DNA of 64,000 nucleotides from Ruegeria sp. ANG-R (GTDB taxonomy: Bacteria > Pseudomonadota > Alphaproteobacteria > Rhodobacterales > Rhodobacteraceae). Both the position numbers and the translations under genes were made by a program. The stretch lies in assembly GCF_000813985.1 (NCBI RefSeq), contig NZ_JWLJ01000001.1, positions 124,001-188,000 on the forward strand, written 5' to 3'. The notes under the pieces were generated by a model, which was not told the origin of the DNA, made no database searches, and saw only the letters and a program-made list of their open reading frames with translations. The number at the start of each line of letters is the position of its first letter. Within the stretch, counting starts at the first letter, position 1. Positions 1-10,263 of this stretch are shown in pieces.

Positions 1-1387
1 CGGCGTTCCATTTTTCGATGGCTACTTTGCGTGCGGCATAGTCGCTGGATTTCAGCAGCGCTTCGGTCATGCCGTGCAGTTCGAAATCGCTGACCTCCAT
101 GCCGTAGGGCGTCGTGTTGCCGCCTGCGGGCAGAGGGCGAACCGGGGCAAAACCCGTTTTCACAGCTCCTCGGCTGGTCAGGTCCTGATGTGGGTCCGCG
201 TGCCCCACGGATTGCTCTGCCGGTTCGCGTTCCACAGCTTCATGGGCTGGTTCATAGTAGTTCCGTCGACGCAACTCGACCGGATCAACTCCAAGTTCAT
301 GGGCGGCATGGTCCATCACGCGCTCGATCCCGACCATCCCTTGTGGGCCGCCGAAACCGCGATAGGCGGTGGCGGATTGGGTGTTGGTTTTCAACCGGTG
401 GCTTTCGATCCGCGCATTGGGCAGCAGATAGGCATTGTCCGAATGCAACATCGCCCGATCCGCGACGGGCAGGGACAGATCCTGCGCCCATCCACAAATC
501 GCATGGTGCAGGAACGAGACGCCCTGAATATGCCCATGCTCGTCGAACCCGGCGCGATAGGCAATTCGGAACGCATGGCGTTTTCCGGTGATGATCATGT
601 CATCATCGCGGTCATAGCGCATCTTGCAGGCCTTACCGGTGATGCGGGCGGCGACGGCGCAAGCGACGGCCAGTGCATTGCCCTGGCTTTCCTTGCCGCC
701 AAACCCTCCACCCATCCGGCGGGTTTCAACACGGACGGCGTGCATGGGAACACCCAATGCATCCGCCACTTTGTGCTGAATCTCGGTGGGATGCTGGGTC
801 GAGGAATGCACAAGCATATCCGCACCTTCGTTCGGTACGGCCAACGCAGCCTGTCCTTCCAGATAGAAATGCTCTTGCCCGCCCAGTTCGAAGCTGCCCT
901 CAATCACATGTTCCGATCCTGCAATGGCCGCATCCGCATCCCCTTTAGTGTAGATGCGCGGGCCTTCCTCGAACCGGCTATCGGCCGCGAGAGCTTCTTC
1001 GACGGTCAGGATCGGGGTCTCTTCGGCATAGTCGATCTTGCCCATCCGTGCCGCCTTGCGTGCAGCCAAATGGCTTGTTGCGGCGACAAGAAAGACGGGT
1101 TGTCCGATGTAATTGACCGTGCCGTCAGACAGTAGCGGCTCGTCATGGATCGACGGCGATACGTCGTTGGCAAAGGGCAGATCCTCGGCCGTCATAACCA
1201 AGACAACGCCTTCGGCGGCCTTTACCGCCGACAGGTCCATTGACCTGATTCTGCCTTTGGCAATCGGGCTGACACCAAAGGCCAGATGCAACGTGGCCTT
1301 GGGCGTCGGGATGTCGTCAACATAGCGCGCTGCGCCAGAGACATGCAGAGGTGCCGCGTCATGCGGGAGAGGTTTGGTCACGCTCAT
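1..1387 (-). CDS. xdhB: Xanthine dehydrogenase molybdopterin-binding subunit XdhB, N-terminal part
   Basis: Large subunit of xanthine dehydrogenase, which oxidises hypoxanthine and xanthine to urate with the XdhA subunit in the cytoplasm. Reading the minus strand from the ATG at 1387 gives an open frame through the window edge, about 462 residues of a family usually near 770. The N-terminus has the a/b-hammerhead pattern ([14 protein letters not shown]) and later [10 protein letters not shown] and [10 protein letters not shown], typical of MoCo hydroxylases. The ATG overlaps the xdhA stop codon (ATGA), so the two are translationally coupled. The 3' part, including the catalytic glutamate, lies outside the window. 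Confidence 0.93.
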   Translation of the reverse strand, partial: MSVTKPLPHDAAPLHVSGAARYVDDIPTPKATLHLAFGVSPIAKGRIRSMDLSAVKAAEGVVLVMTAEDLPFANDVSPSIHDEPLLSDGTVNYIGQPVFLVAATSHLAARKAARMGKIDYAEETPILTVEEALAADSRFEEGPRIYTKGDADAAIAGSEHVIEGSFELGGQEHFYLEGQAALAVPNEGADMLVHSSTQHPTEIQHKVADALGVPMHAVRVETRRMGGGFGGKESQGNALAVACAVAARITGKACKMRYDRDDDMIITGKRHAFRIAYRAGFDEHGHIQGVSFLHHAICGWAQDLSLPVADRAMLHSDNAYLLPNARIESHRLKTNTQSATAYRGFGGPQGMVGIERVMDHAAHELGVDPVELRRRNYYEPAHEAVEREPAEQSVGHADPHQDLTSRGAVKTGFAPVRPLPAGGNTTPYGMEVSDFELHGMTEALLKSSDYAARKVAIEKWNA

Positions 1388-2745
1388 GCCGACACCTCCA
1401 GTACATTGGCCACCTCGCCCTGATCCTCCAGAAAGTACCTCTCAAGCATCGCTTTGGCGGTCTCCAACCGATATGTGGCCGAGGCGCGCATGTCTGTCAT
1501 CGGAGTATAGTCTTTCGTGAATTCCGGCAGCGCGGCAGTGATAGTTTGACGCTCCCATGGCTTGCCAATCAATGCTTCTTCGACATGCTTCGCGCGCTTC
1601 GGAATCCCGGCCATGCCGCCAAAAGCGATACGCGCATCGGTGATCACACCTTCTGAAACCGTGATATTGAAGCATCCGCAGACTGCCGAGATGTCCTGAT
1701 CAAACCGTTTGCTGAGCTTGTAGGTTTTCAGTCGATCAGTCTGACGCGGAAAGCTGACCGCCTCGACGAACTCGCCGGGGGCGCGATCTTGCTTGCCATA
1801 GTCGGCAAAGAACTCTTCCAACGGGATCGTGCGGCGGGCATCGCCTTTACGCAGGTGGAGCGTGGCACCCAGCGCAATGAGCGCGGGCGGGTTGTCTCCG
1901 ATAGGTGAGCCATTGGCGATATTGCCACCGACGGTAGCTGCGTGGCGGACCTGAACACTGGCATAGCGTCGGATCATCTCGGCATAGGACGGGTGCAGAT
2001 CGGCCAGCGCATCGCCCATGCGGTTCATGTCGACCATGGCGCCGAAACGAATTTCGTTGTCCGTCACCTTGATGTCTTTCAGATCATCGCAGCGGTTCAG
2101 GAAGATAACCGGGTCAAGTTTACGTAGTTGCTTGGTAACCCAAAGCCCGACGTCGGTCGCACCCGCGACCAACGTGGCATCCGGGTGTTTGGCATAAACA
2201 GAAGCCAGCTCATCCGAGGATTCCGGTAACATCGGCGAGGACACACGCGTGGCAACGGGTGTGTCTCGGACCCAGACCGGAACGGGTTTATCCACGGCAG
2301 CTTGGGCTGCACGAATAATCGGTGCGTAACCGGTGCAACGGCACAGATTTCCGGCAAGCTGGGTGTCATGATCCGTCGCGCCACTGGCATGACCTGCGAC
2401 CATCGACATGACAAAACCGGGGGTGCAGAAACCGCATTGAGAGCCATGCAGGTCAACCATGGCTTGTTGAACCGGATGTGCCTCGCCATTCGGACCGCTG
2501 GCGCCTTCTACCGTACGCACGGCCTTGCCGTGGAGTTGCGGCAAAAACAGAATGCAGGAATTCAGCGCCTTGTGGCCGCCTTCATCCGTCACCATGACGG
2601 TGCAGGCGCCGCAATCGCCTTCGTTGCAGCCCTCTTTGGTGCCGGTCAGACCGCGATCCTCGCGCAGCCAATCCAGCAGGGTCGCCGTCGGATCAACATC
2701 CGCCAACTCCACAGTCTCTCCGTTCAGAAGAAACGTGATATTCAT
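1384..2745 (-). CDS. xdhA: Xanthine dehydrogenase small subunit XdhA (2Fe-2S and FAD)
   Basis: Electron-transfer subunit of xanthine dehydrogenase, 453 aa from the ATG at 2745. The frame stays open 90 bases further upstream, but [10 protein letters not shown] is where family similarity begins. The N-terminal plant-type ferredoxin domain has C40, C45 and C48 in [11 protein letters not shown]. The second 2Fe-2S domain carries CGFCTPGF and CRCTGYAPI. The C-terminal half is the FAD-binding domain ([26 protein letters not shown]). It is the first gene of an xdhAB operon, divergent from dnaE. In most proteobacteria xdhC follows xdhB, which here would be off the window. Confidence 0.96.
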   Translation of the reverse strand: MNITFLLNGETVELADVDPTATLLDWLREDRGLTGTKEGCNEGDCGACTVMVTDEGGHKALNSCILFLPQLHGKAVRTVEGASGPNGEAHPVQQAMVDLHGSQCGFCTPGFVMSMVAGHASGATDHDTQLAGNLCRCTGYAPIIRAAQAAVDKPVPVWVRDTPVATRVSSPMLPESSDELASVYAKHPDATLVAGATDVGLWVTKQLRKLDPVIFLNRCDDLKDIKVTDNEIRFGAMVDMNRMGDALADLHPSYAEMIRRYASVQVRHAATVGGNIANGSPIGDNPPALIALGATLHLRKGDARRTIPLEEFFADYGKQDRAPGEFVEAVSFPRQTDRLKTYKLSKRFDQDISAVCGCFNITVSEGVITDARIAFGGMAGIPKRAKHVEEALIGKPWERQTITAALPEFTKDYTPMTDMRASATYRLETAKAMLERYFLEDQGEVANVLEVSA

Positions 2746-3089
2746 GAGTGAAACCCGTCGCGTTACCCGGTTGCGCCCTTTGGGTGCTCTCCTTCGATGC
2801 GACGTAGAAAGAGTAGCGGGCGTATAGCTTGCCATCCGATGTTAGAAAGAGGCTGTGTGATCTGGCAAGAAAAACTGCCCCAGTGATGCATCATTTAACG
2901 CAAATGGCGGTCTATTGTCGTATCTGCCGACTGCTCAGTGGACTGAAACTAAAGTGTTTTCTGCCATGAGGTGCTTGCGGGGCCAGAAGCACCTTCAGAA
3001 ATATCCGAATAATCGAAATGATTATTTCGTCGATTCCACAAGATAGGTTCGTGCTTTTGCATCTCTGTTTGCTGGGATAGCTTGCGGGA
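2746..3089. other. Divergent intergenic region between xdhA and dnaE
   Basis: About 340 bases with no convincing gene. It must hold the promoters of xdhAB (leftward) and dnaE (rightward). A 10-bp perfect palindrome, TGATGCATCA, lies at 2884-2893; it is too short to assign as an operator. No other structure stands out. Confidence 0.5.
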
Positions 3090-6000
3090 ATGAGCAGCAA
3101 TCCCCGATTCATTCACCTCCGCGTTCACACCGAATATTCTCTGCTGGAAGGCGCTGTAAGGCTGAAAAAGCTGCCAGGTCTTTGCGAGCAGATGGAGATG
3201 CCCGCTGTCGCGGTGACTGATACCAACAGCATGTTCTCGGCGCTGGAATTCTCGGTCACCGCGAGTGGTGCGGGTGTGCAGCCGATCATGGGGTGCCAGG
3301 TTGATCTTGGAGATTTTGGGCTCGAAAGCGCCGCCCCTCCCGGTCGCACCTACGTAGAAAAGCCTGCTCCCTTGGTACTGCTGGCGCAATCCGAGGTGGG
3401 GTACGAAAACCTCATGAAGCTTAGCTCTTGCCTTTATGTCGACAAGGGCGGGCAGTTGCCGCAGGTTACGTTGGAGGAATTGGCGGAGCGATCTGACGGT
3501 CTGATCTGTCTGACCGGCGGGCCGGACGGGCCGGTCGGGATGTTGCTGCAACACGGGCAGCTTCCGGCAGCGGAGGTTTTGGTGGACCGCCTGGCGGCGA
3601 TGTTCCCGGATCGCCTCTATGTCGAACTACAACGCCATCCTGGGGAAGAGGGCCAACCCGAGGCCGAACGCCTGACCGAGCGCGGCCATGTCGAGATGGC
3701 TTATGCCAAGAACCTGCCGCTGGTCGCCACGAACGATGTCTATTTCCCGACCTCGGACATGTACGAGGCGCATGACGCGCTGATCTGCATCGCCGAGGGG
3801 GCTTATGTGGATCAGCAGGAAGGTCGCCGCCGTCTGACCGCGCAGCATTATTTCAAGTCGCAGCAAGAGATGGCGACTCTATTCGCCGACTTGCCCGAAG
3901 CGATTGAAAACACCGTTGAGATCGCCAAGCGCTGCGCCTTTATGACCTATCGTCGGGATCCGATCCTGCCGAAATTTGCTGATGACGAGGTCGCCGAACT
4001 GCGCCGTATCGCCAATGAGGGCTTGCAGAAGCGTCTGGCCGTGATCCCCCATGCGGTGACACCGGAAGAATATCAAAAGCGGCTGGATTTCGAACTCGAC
4101 ATCATCGAAGGCATGGGCTTTCCGGGTTATTTCCTGATCGTTGCTGACTTTATCCAGTGGGCAAAGGATGAAGACATCCCGGTTGGCCCGGGGCGGGGCT
4201 CGGGGGCGGGGTCGCTGGTGGCCTATGCGCTGACGATCACCGACCTTGATCCGTTGCGCTACAGCCTGCTGTTCGAGCGGTTCCTGAACCCCGAGCGGGT
4301 CTCGATGCCTGACTTTGATATCGACTTCTGCATGGACCGCCGCGAAGAGGTGATCCGTTACGTGCAGCAGAAATACGGGCGCGACAAGGTGGGGCAGATC
4401 ATCACCTTTGGTGCGCTTCTGTCGAAAGCTGCCGTGCGCGATATCGGGCGGGTGCTGCAGATGCCTTATGGTCAGGTGGACCGTCTGTCAAAGATGATTC
4501 CAGTGGAAGGGGTCAAGCCCGTTTCCATCGAAAAGGCGCTGAAGGACGAACCTCGCCTGCGGGAAGAGGCGCGCAGCGAAGAGGTCGTGGAGCGGCTGCT
4601 CACCTATGGCCAGCAGGTTGAGGGGTTGCTGCGGAATGCCTCAACCCACGCGGCGGGGGTGGTGATCGGGGACCGTCCGTTGGATGCGCTTGTTCCGCTC
4701 TATCAGGACCCGCGATCCGACATGCCCGCGACCCAGTTCAACATGAAGTGGGTCGAGCAAGCCGGGCTGGTGAAGTTCGATTTTCTCGGCCTGAAAACCT
4801 TGACCGTGATCCAGAATGCGATGGATCTGATCTTCAAGTCCGGGCGTCCCTTGCATATCGCCGCAGACGGTACAGAACTCTACGAACCGGCCGAGGGGGC
4901 CGAGAACCAAATCAACGCCATCCCGCTGGACGACGAGGCGACATACAAACTCTACTCGGCGGCCAAGACGGTTGCTGTGTTCCAGGTGGAATCCTCGGGG
5001 ATGATGGACGCGCTCAAGCGTATGAAGCCGACCTGCATCGAGGACATCGTGGCTCTTGTGGCGCTGTATCGTCCCGGCCCGATGGAGAACATCCCGACCT
5101 ATTGCGAGGTCAAGAACGGGCTGCGCAAGATCGAATCCGTGCATCCGCTGATCGACCATATCCTTGAGGAGACCCAAGGCATCATCGTCTATCAGGAACA
5201 GGTGATGCAGATCGCGCAGGTCATGGCAGGGTACAGCCTTGGTGGTGCCGACTTGTTACGCCGGGCGATGGGTAAAAAGATCAAAGAGGCGATGGATGCC
5301 GAGCGTCCCAAGTTCGAAAAGGGTGCGGGTGAGAATGGTGTTGATGCCAAGAAAGCGTCCGAGGTTTTCGACCTGCTGGAGAAGTTCGCCAACTACGGCT
5401 TCAACAAATCCCACGCAGCGGCCTATGCGGTGGTCAGTTATCAGACCGGCTGGCTGAAGGCGAACCACCCGGTCGAGTTCATGGCGGGCGTCATGAACTG
5501 CGATATCCATTTGACCGACAAGCTGGCTATCTATTTCGAAGAGGTTCGCAAGGGGCTCGACCTGCCTTATGTGCCACCTTGTGTAAACCGGTCTCAGGCC
5601 ACGTTTGACGTAACCGATGGTCATTTGGTTTACGCGCTGGGCGCGCTCAAAAACGTAGGCGTCGAGGCGATGAACCTTGTGGTCGAAGGGCGCGGCAACA
5701 AGCCGTTCGTCAATCTCTTCGATTTCGCACGTCGGGTTGATCTGAAGAAGGTCGGCAAGCGCCCACTTGAAATGCTGGCGCGGGCCGGTGCATTCGATCA
5801 GCTCGACAAGAACCGTCGTCGCGTGTTCGAAAGCCTCGATCCGCTGGTGCAATATTCGGCTGCTATTCACGATCAGAAGAATTCAAACCAGGTTTCGCTA
5901 TTTGGCGAGGCGGGCGACGACTTGCCGGAACCCCGCTTATCTCCTTCGCCCGATTGGCTGCCAGCCGAGCGCCTGAGCGAAGAATTCAAGGCCATCGGGT

Positions 6001-6605
6001 TCTATCTGTCTGGCCACCCGCTGGATGACTACATGCCCGCCTTGAAACGTAAACAGGTGCTGACACTTGATCAGGTGACGGAAAAGGCGCGCTCTGGTCC
6101 GTTTATCGCCAAGATGGCCGGTGTTGTTGCCGGACGGCAAGAGCGTAAGTCGGCGCGCGGCAATCGGTTCGCTTTTGCCCAGCTCTCTGACCCTACCGGC
6201 GCATACGAGGTTACGCTATTTTCGGAGACGCTCGAGAAATCACGCGAGTTTCTGGAAACCGGCGCTCAGGTCGTCTTGACCGCCGAAGCCACGATGGAGG
6301 CGGATCAGCTGAAACTGCTGGGTCGCTCGGTTGGTCCGGTCGACGCGGTGGTGGCCGAGGCCGGGGCCACGGGCCTGCGTGTATTTGTCGAAGATTCGAA
6401 GGTATTTCCCAACATGGCAAAGGTGCTGGAAGATGCTGAGACCTCGGCCAAAAGGGCCGCGAAAGGACCGGTGTATGTTCGCCTGTTCGATCCTAGACTA
6501 CCCGGAGAGGTCGAAATGGATTTGGGTCGGAGCTTTGCAATCAACCCGGAGATCAAGGGCGCGCTCAAATCGCTCGAAGGGATATCGGAGATCGAAGAGG
6601 TCTGA
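3090..6605 (+). CDS. dnaE: DNA polymerase III subunit alpha (DnaE1)
   Basis: Replicative DNA polymerase catalytic subunit, 1171 aa, normal length for DnaE1. The N-terminal PHP domain begins with FIHLRVHTEYSLLEGA. The polymerase core has GPGRGSGAGSLVAYAL near residue 367, the catalytic pair in PDFDIDF (D409, D411) and the third aspartate in VKFDFLGL (about D564). The helix-hairpin-helix and OB-fold regions follow (GPFIAKMAGVVAGRQ near residue 1010). The ATG at 3090 is kept because the family similarity starts within ten residues of it, although the ribosome site is weak. It stands alone, divergent from xdhA. Confidence 0.98.
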   Translation: MSSNPRFIHLRVHTEYSLLEGAVRLKKLPGLCEQMEMPAVAVTDTNSMFSALEFSVTASGAGVQPIMGCQVDLGDFGLESAAPPGRTYVEKPAPLVLLAQSEVGYENLMKLSSCLYVDKGGQLPQVTLEELAERSDGLICLTGGPDGPVGMLLQHGQLPAAEVLVDRLAAMFPDRLYVELQRHPGEEGQPEAERLTERGHVEMAYAKNLPLVATNDVYFPTSDMYEAHDALICIAEGAYVDQQEGRRRLTAQHYFKSQQEMATLFADLPEAIENTVEIAKRCAFMTYRRDPILPKFADDEVAELRRIANEGLQKRLAVIPHAVTPEEYQKRLDFELDIIEGMGFPGYFLIVADFIQWAKDEDIPVGPGRGSGAGSLVAYALTITDLDPLRYSLLFERFLNPERVSMPDFDIDFCMDRREEVIRYVQQKYGRDKVGQIITFGALLSKAAVRDIGRVLQMPYGQVDRLSKMIPVEGVKPVSIEKALKDEPRLREEARSEEVVERLLTYGQQVEGLLRNASTHAAGVVIGDRPLDALVPLYQDPRSDMPATQFNMKWVEQAGLVKFDFLGLKTLTVIQNAMDLIFKSGRPLHIAADGTELYEPAEGAENQINAIPLDDEATYKLYSAAKTVAVFQVESSGMMDALKRMKPTCIEDIVALVALYRPGPMENIPTYCEVKNGLRKIESVHPLIDHILEETQGIIVYQEQVMQIAQVMAGYSLGGADLLRRAMGKKIKEAMDAERPKFEKGAGENGVDAKKASEVFDLLEKFANYGFNKSHAAAYAVVSYQTGWLKANHPVEFMAGVMNCDIHLTDKLAIYFEEVRKGLDLPYVPPCVNRSQATFDVTDGHLVYALGALKNVGVEAMNLVVEGRGNKPFVNLFDFARRVDLKKVGKRPLEMLARAGAFDQLDKNRRRVFESLDPLVQYSAAIHDQKNSNQVSLFGEAGDDLPEPRLSPSPDWLPAERLSEEFKAIGFYLSGHPLDDYMPALKRKQVLTLDQVTEKARSGPFIAKMAGVVAGRQERKSARGNRFAFAQLSDPTGAYEVTLFSETLEKSREFLETGAQVVLTAEATMEADQLKLLGRSVGPVDAVVAEAGATGLRVFVEDSKVFPNMAKVLEDAETSAKRAAKGPVYVRLFDPRLPGEVEMDLGRSFAINPEIKGALKSLEGISEIEEV

Positions 6606-6691
6606 TCCCTTACCAGATTGTTGCCACACGAGATCGACACCTTTAGGCTGGATGAACATCCTCAAAGGTCATTTCACAGGAGGGTTCCGAA

Positions 6692-6901
6692 ATGGCGAAT
6701 TCAGGTATTGTTTTCAGATCACTAAGCGTGGCGGCGGTGTGCGCCTTGGTGCTGGCCACCGCCGCACAAGCGGACGATAAGAAGAAAAATACCGTCACGG
6801 GCGCTCTGGTCGGTGCCGGCGTCGGCGCTTTGGTCGGAGACGGCAAGGGGGCTGCGATTGGTGGCGTCGCCGGAGCGATTATCGGACATAACTGGAAATG
6901 A
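6692..6901 (+). CDS. Small exported glycine-zipper protein
   Basis: A 69-aa protein with a signal peptide (residues 1-27, cut after AQA) followed by a lysine-rich spacer and a glycine zipper (GALVGAGVGALVGDGKGAAIGG). Such zippers insert into or line membranes; related proteins are small outer-membrane or periplasmic proteins of unknown role. The start has a strong ribosome site (ACAGGAGGG) a few bases upstream. Its stop overlaps the start of the next gene (ATGA), so the two form a unit. Confidence 0.75.
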   Translation: MANSGIVFRSLSVAAVCALVLATAAQADDKKKNTVTGALVGAGVGALVGDGKGAAIGGVAGAIIGHNWK

Positions 6902-7275
6902 ATGTGATGAAAAAAATTGCGTTCAAACTCACGGTTGGCACCGTCTTCCTTCTGGCCCCGACATTCGCTTTGACGGATGAGGCTGCTCAGCAAATGGTTC
7001 AGGAAGCATTGCCGGTGATGCACTACACATGCGCCTCGATCGCAGAAGAGGCGAATGGTGACGAGGAATTTGTGGTGGCGGTTGTTGGCAAGATGACGGC
7101 CCTGTCGCTTTATAATCGTCAGATCAATATTGAAGACCACGCGACCACCGACGAGGAAAAGGCCCAGCTGCGCGAGGCCTTTATTGCCGCGCTGTCCGAG
7201 GGTTGTGCCGCCGATAAAAACGCCCTGCTGGGTGGTGTGGTCGATAATGCGGTGAAATCGACGCTCGGCTTATAG
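6898..7275 (+). CDS. Small secreted protein, unknown function
   Basis: A 125-aa protein starting at the ATG that overlaps the preceding stop; a second in-frame ATG at 6907 is also possible. It has a signal peptide (KKIAFKLTVGTVFLLAPTFA, residues 5-24). The mature part is mostly helical and acidic, with two cysteines (in HYTCASIAEE and EGCAADKN) that could form a disulphide in the periplasm. No family recognised. Coupling to the glycine-zipper gene suggests a joint envelope role. Confidence 0.7.
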   Translation: MNVMKKIAFKLTVGTVFLLAPTFALTDEAAQQMVQEALPVMHYTCASIAEEANGDEEFVVAVVGKMTALSLYNRQINIEDHATTDEEKAQLREAFIAALSEGCAADKNALLGGVVDNAVKSTLGL

Positions 7276-7386
7276 TCGGTTGATATCCTGAAATTTTCCG
7301 CTCAAGCTCTCTCAATTGAGTTTGGGCTGGTCATATTGTGGACAACATCTCCAACGATAACTGCCTTTGAGTAATACCACTTAAGT

Positions 7387-8301
7387 GTGCAAAGCATGTT
7401 TCGACTGATTTACAGGCAACGTCGCCGATTGCTGTTTGGAACCATTTTCCTGATGTTGACCGCCGCGGTTCAGGGAAGACGGCAATTCGAAGAACAATCT
7501 GTTGAAATGATCACGTTCTCGGGGCCGCTCATCACGTGGTTGACGGCCGGCCTGACAATCATAGTGGTCGGCGGTATCGTATTTGCCGGGCTTGCACTGT
7601 TTGTTCTGATCTTTCGCCGCTGGCGAATGGTGGTTGAAATTGTATCATTTTGGATGTTGCTCAGCTGTTCCCTTCGACCTGCGGAGCGGTTAGCCGAGCA
7701 ATTTGGCCTGCCCGCAGCTGCAACCGCCATCATATCTGTCGCGCTGTTTCTGGCCTGTATGTCCGTCATATACGGCACCGTGCTTGATCGATTTCGCTTT
7801 GGTCTGGATTGGAAGTCCAGCCGACGCGTGCGTGTCAAACGCCCGATCGAAGAAGTTTGGCCCGCTTTTGCCCTTGCAGAATGCGGCTCTGATGCGAATT
7901 GGGAGCAGATTTTGCACGATGTGCAGCCAGTGCCCGGAGAGCCCGACAGTTTCGACGTTTCCTATTTGATGGGTCCGTCCATCTTTCTGAAACAACGGCA
8001 AACCGTTCTGGCAAGCGACGCACCAACCCATTACAGTTATCGCTTTTCCGGTGACGTGCACGGGAGAAACCGGCGCCTCACAGACGGGGAGTTTGATGTA
8101 AAGCTTGAACCCGATGGAAAAAGTGGAACCTTGGTCACAGCATTTCACCACCAAAAGGCCATGTTGCCGCGAACGGCGTTGGCGCTTTGGTTCGATGATC
8201 AACTCGGCGACGCCTTGGATGGGTTTGCCGCCAGATCGCGTGGAAAAAGAGACTGGTCAATGACTGGCCTAGAGCATCGAACGACGCTTAGCCTGTCTTA
8301 G
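7387..8301 (+). CDS. Membrane protein with C-terminal SRPBCC-like domain
   Basis: About 304 aa from a GTG at 7387; an ATG at 7396 is an equally good start and neither has a clear ribosome site. The first 125 residues hold about three hydrophobic segments. The rest, from SSRRVRVKRPIEEVWPAFAL, has the opening of a START/SRPBCC (polyketide cyclase/dehydrase) domain, which usually binds a hydrophobic ligand. The combination suggests a membrane-anchored lipid or quinone-binding protein, but this is inference. Confidence 0.65.
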   Translation: MQSMFRLIYRQRRRLLFGTIFLMLTAAVQGRRQFEEQSVEMITFSGPLITWLTAGLTIIVVGGIVFAGLALFVLIFRRWRMVVEIVSFWMLLSCSLRPAERLAEQFGLPAAATAIISVALFLACMSVIYGTVLDRFRFGLDWKSSRRVRVKRPIEEVWPAFALAECGSDANWEQILHDVQPVPGEPDSFDVSYLMGPSIFLKQRQTVLASDAPTHYSYRFSGDVHGRNRRLTDGEFDVKLEPDGKSGTLVTAFHHQKAMLPRTALALWFDDQLGDALDGFAARSRGKRDWSMTGLEHRTTLSLS

Positions 8302-8305
8302 CTTT

Positions 8306-8500
8306 TCAATAATGCGGCGGGCGTTCGTCACCGAACACAACGCCACCTGAGCCTTCTTGCGCCCGTTCAGCCTCGCGTTGCAGCAACATCTCGACGCGAC
8401 GGGTCAGGCGGTCGATCTCGCTCTGTTGGTTTGTGACGACCGCGTTCAGTTCTTCAACCGTGCGGGTCAGATGGGCGATCTGTTCTTCCAGATGCTGCAT
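8306..8500 (-). CDS. slyX: SlyX family protein
   Basis: A 64-aa coiled-coil protein; the ATG at 8500 is preceded by AAGGAG at good spacing, and the longer open frame upstream is not needed. The sequence MQHLEEQIAHLTRTVEELN followed by SEIDRLTRRVEML shows the heptad pattern of SlyX, and it ends in the family signature PPHY. Function is not established. It is divergent from hisS. Confidence 0.85.
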   Translation of the reverse strand: MQHLEEQIAHLTRTVEELNAVVTNQQSEIDRLTRRVEMLLQREAERAQEGSGGVVFGDERPPHY

Positions 8501-8625
8501 GGGGCTCTCCTTATAGGCGTCTCTTAGCGACCCGATGACCCCAATGCCAGCGAAACCCCGCCTTGCCCCTATGCAGGCCATGGGATAGACCGCGCGCGGA
8601 ACACTAAATCCCAAGGACGCCCCAT

Positions 8626-10260
8626 ATGGCCAAGCCCAAGAAACAGCCCCGCCCCAAGGCCGTAACGCCGAAAGGGTTCCGTGACTATTTCGGCGAGGAA
8701 GTTACGCAGCGCACCGAGATGCTGCGGACGATTGCGGGCGTCTATCATCGTTACGGGTTCGATGCCTTGGAAAGCAGCGCGGTTGAGACCGTCGAAGCGC
8801 TGGGCAAGTTCCTTCCCGATGTGGATCGTCCGAACGAGGGTGTGTTTGCATGGCAGGAGTTTGACGAGGGCGGCAATGGCGACTGGATGGCCCTGCGCTA
8901 TGATCTGACCGCGCCTCTGGCCCGCGTCTATGCGCAGCACCGCAACGATTTGCCGACGCCCTATCGTCGCTATGCGATGGGTCCGGTCTGGCGGAACGAG
9001 AAACCGGGGCCGGGGCGGTATCGTCAGTTTTATCAGTGTGATGCTGATACGGTAGGCACGGCCTCGATGGCTGCAGATGCCGAGATTTGTGCGATGCTGT
9101 CGGACACTTTGGAGACCGTTGGCATTCCCCGGGGCGACTATCTGGTGCGCGTCAACAACCGCAAGGTTCTGAATGGTGTGCTCGAAACCATGGGGCTGGC
9201 CGACGAAGCCCAACGTGACGCGGTTCTTCGAACAATCGACAAATTCGACAAGGTCGGGGAGACTGGCGTTCGAGAGCTTTTGGGCAAGGGTCGCCTTGAT
9301 GCGTCGGGCGCTTACATTGACGGTGTCGGACTAAGTGAAGCGCAAATGCAGCCAGTGCTTGGGTTTATCAATTATTATTCGTTCGTGTTCGAAGCTTTAG
9401 CGGACGAAGCGACGCGCGCATACGATGAGGGCAATGAAGAACGCGGCAAACAGTTGGACGCTGCAAGGTATGCAGTTTCCCCGGAGTTCAAAGACGATCC
9501 CGAATACTCCCAAAATCTCGATGCACTCAAAATCTGGAACACGCGAGTTTTAGACCATCTGCGAAAAATCGTTGGCCAATCAGACACCGGTTTTCAGGGC
9601 GTCGAAGAGCTTAGGCAGATTTTCGAACTACTCTTTGCAGCAGGGTATGGACCGGATCGGGTTAGGTTGGATCCCTCGGTTGTTCGCGGGCTTGGATACT
9701 ACACCGGACCGGTTTACGAGGCCGAACTGACCTTCGAGATTTTCGATGAAAAGGGTCGTAAACGTCAGTTCGGATCAGTTGCTGGCGGTGGGCGTTATGA
9801 CGATTTGGTCAAGCGCTTCACGGGGCAAGAAGTGCCCGCGACGGGTATTTCCATCGGTGTTGATCGCTTGCTGGCCGCTCTGCGCGAAAAAGGTCGGATC
9901 GCGGCGCAAGCCACAGGCCCGGTGGTCGTCACCGTCATGGATCGGGATCGGATGGCTGACTATCAGTCCATGGTGGCCGAACTGCGCAATGCAGGCATTC
10001 GGGCCGAGGTCTATCTGGGCAATCCCAAGAACTTTGGCAACCAGCTGAAATACGCGGACAAACGGAACTCTACGATCGCTGTGATCGAAGGTGGTGACGA
10101 AAAAGATAAGGGAATTGTGCAAATCAAGGACCTGATTCTTGGCGCAAAGATTGCCGAAAGCGCCACGCTTGAGGAATGGAAAGAACGCCCCAGCCAGTTT
10201 GAAGTGCTGCGCGGAGATCTGGTCGCCAAGGTGCGCGAAATTCTGGACAGTCAGGACTGA
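8626..10260 (+). CDS. hisS: Histidine-tRNA ligase with an internal insertion
   Basis: Charges tRNA-His in the cytoplasm. It is a class II synthetase: motif 1 region (GFRDYFGEE), motif 2 with [27 protein letters not shown], and the histidine-specific [13 protein letters not shown] and GGGRYDDL. The C-terminal anticodon-binding domain follows residue about 425. At 544 aa it is longer than usual; the extra length sits around residues 246-310 (nt about 9361-9560), where about 50-60 hydrophilic residues interrupt the stretch before the [10 protein letters not shown] motif. That part is visibly more AT-rich than its flanks. It is followed after 3 bases by hisZ. Confidence 0.96.
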   Translation: MAKPKKQPRPKAVTPKGFRDYFGEEVTQRTEMLRTIAGVYHRYGFDALESSAVETVEALGKFLPDVDRPNEGVFAWQEFDEGGNGDWMALRYDLTAPLARVYAQHRNDLPTPYRRYAMGPVWRNEKPGPGRYRQFYQCDADTVGTASMAADAEICAMLSDTLETVGIPRGDYLVRVNNRKVLNGVLETMGLADEAQRDAVLRTIDKFDKVGETGVRELLGKGRLDASGAYIDGVGLSEAQMQPVLGFINYYSFVFEALADEATRAYDEGNEERGKQLDAARYAVSPEFKDDPEYSQNLDALKIWNTRVLDHLRKIVGQSDTGFQGVEELRQIFELLFAAGYGPDRVRLDPSVVRGLGYYTGPVYEAELTFEIFDEKGRKRQFGSVAGGGRYDDLVKRFTGQEVPATGISIGVDRLLAALREKGRIAAQATGPVVVTVMDRDRMADYQSMVAELRNAGIRAEVYLGNPKNFGNQLKYADKRNSTIAVIEGGDEKDKGIVQIKDLILGAKIAESATLEEWKERPSQFEVLRGDLVAKVREILDSQD

Positions 10261-10263
10261 CCC

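Noticed and set aside
74-1135. Plus-strand open frame of 353 codons
   Set aside because: It is antisense to xdhB, whose minus-strand frame reads as a clear MoCo hydroxylase through the window edge.
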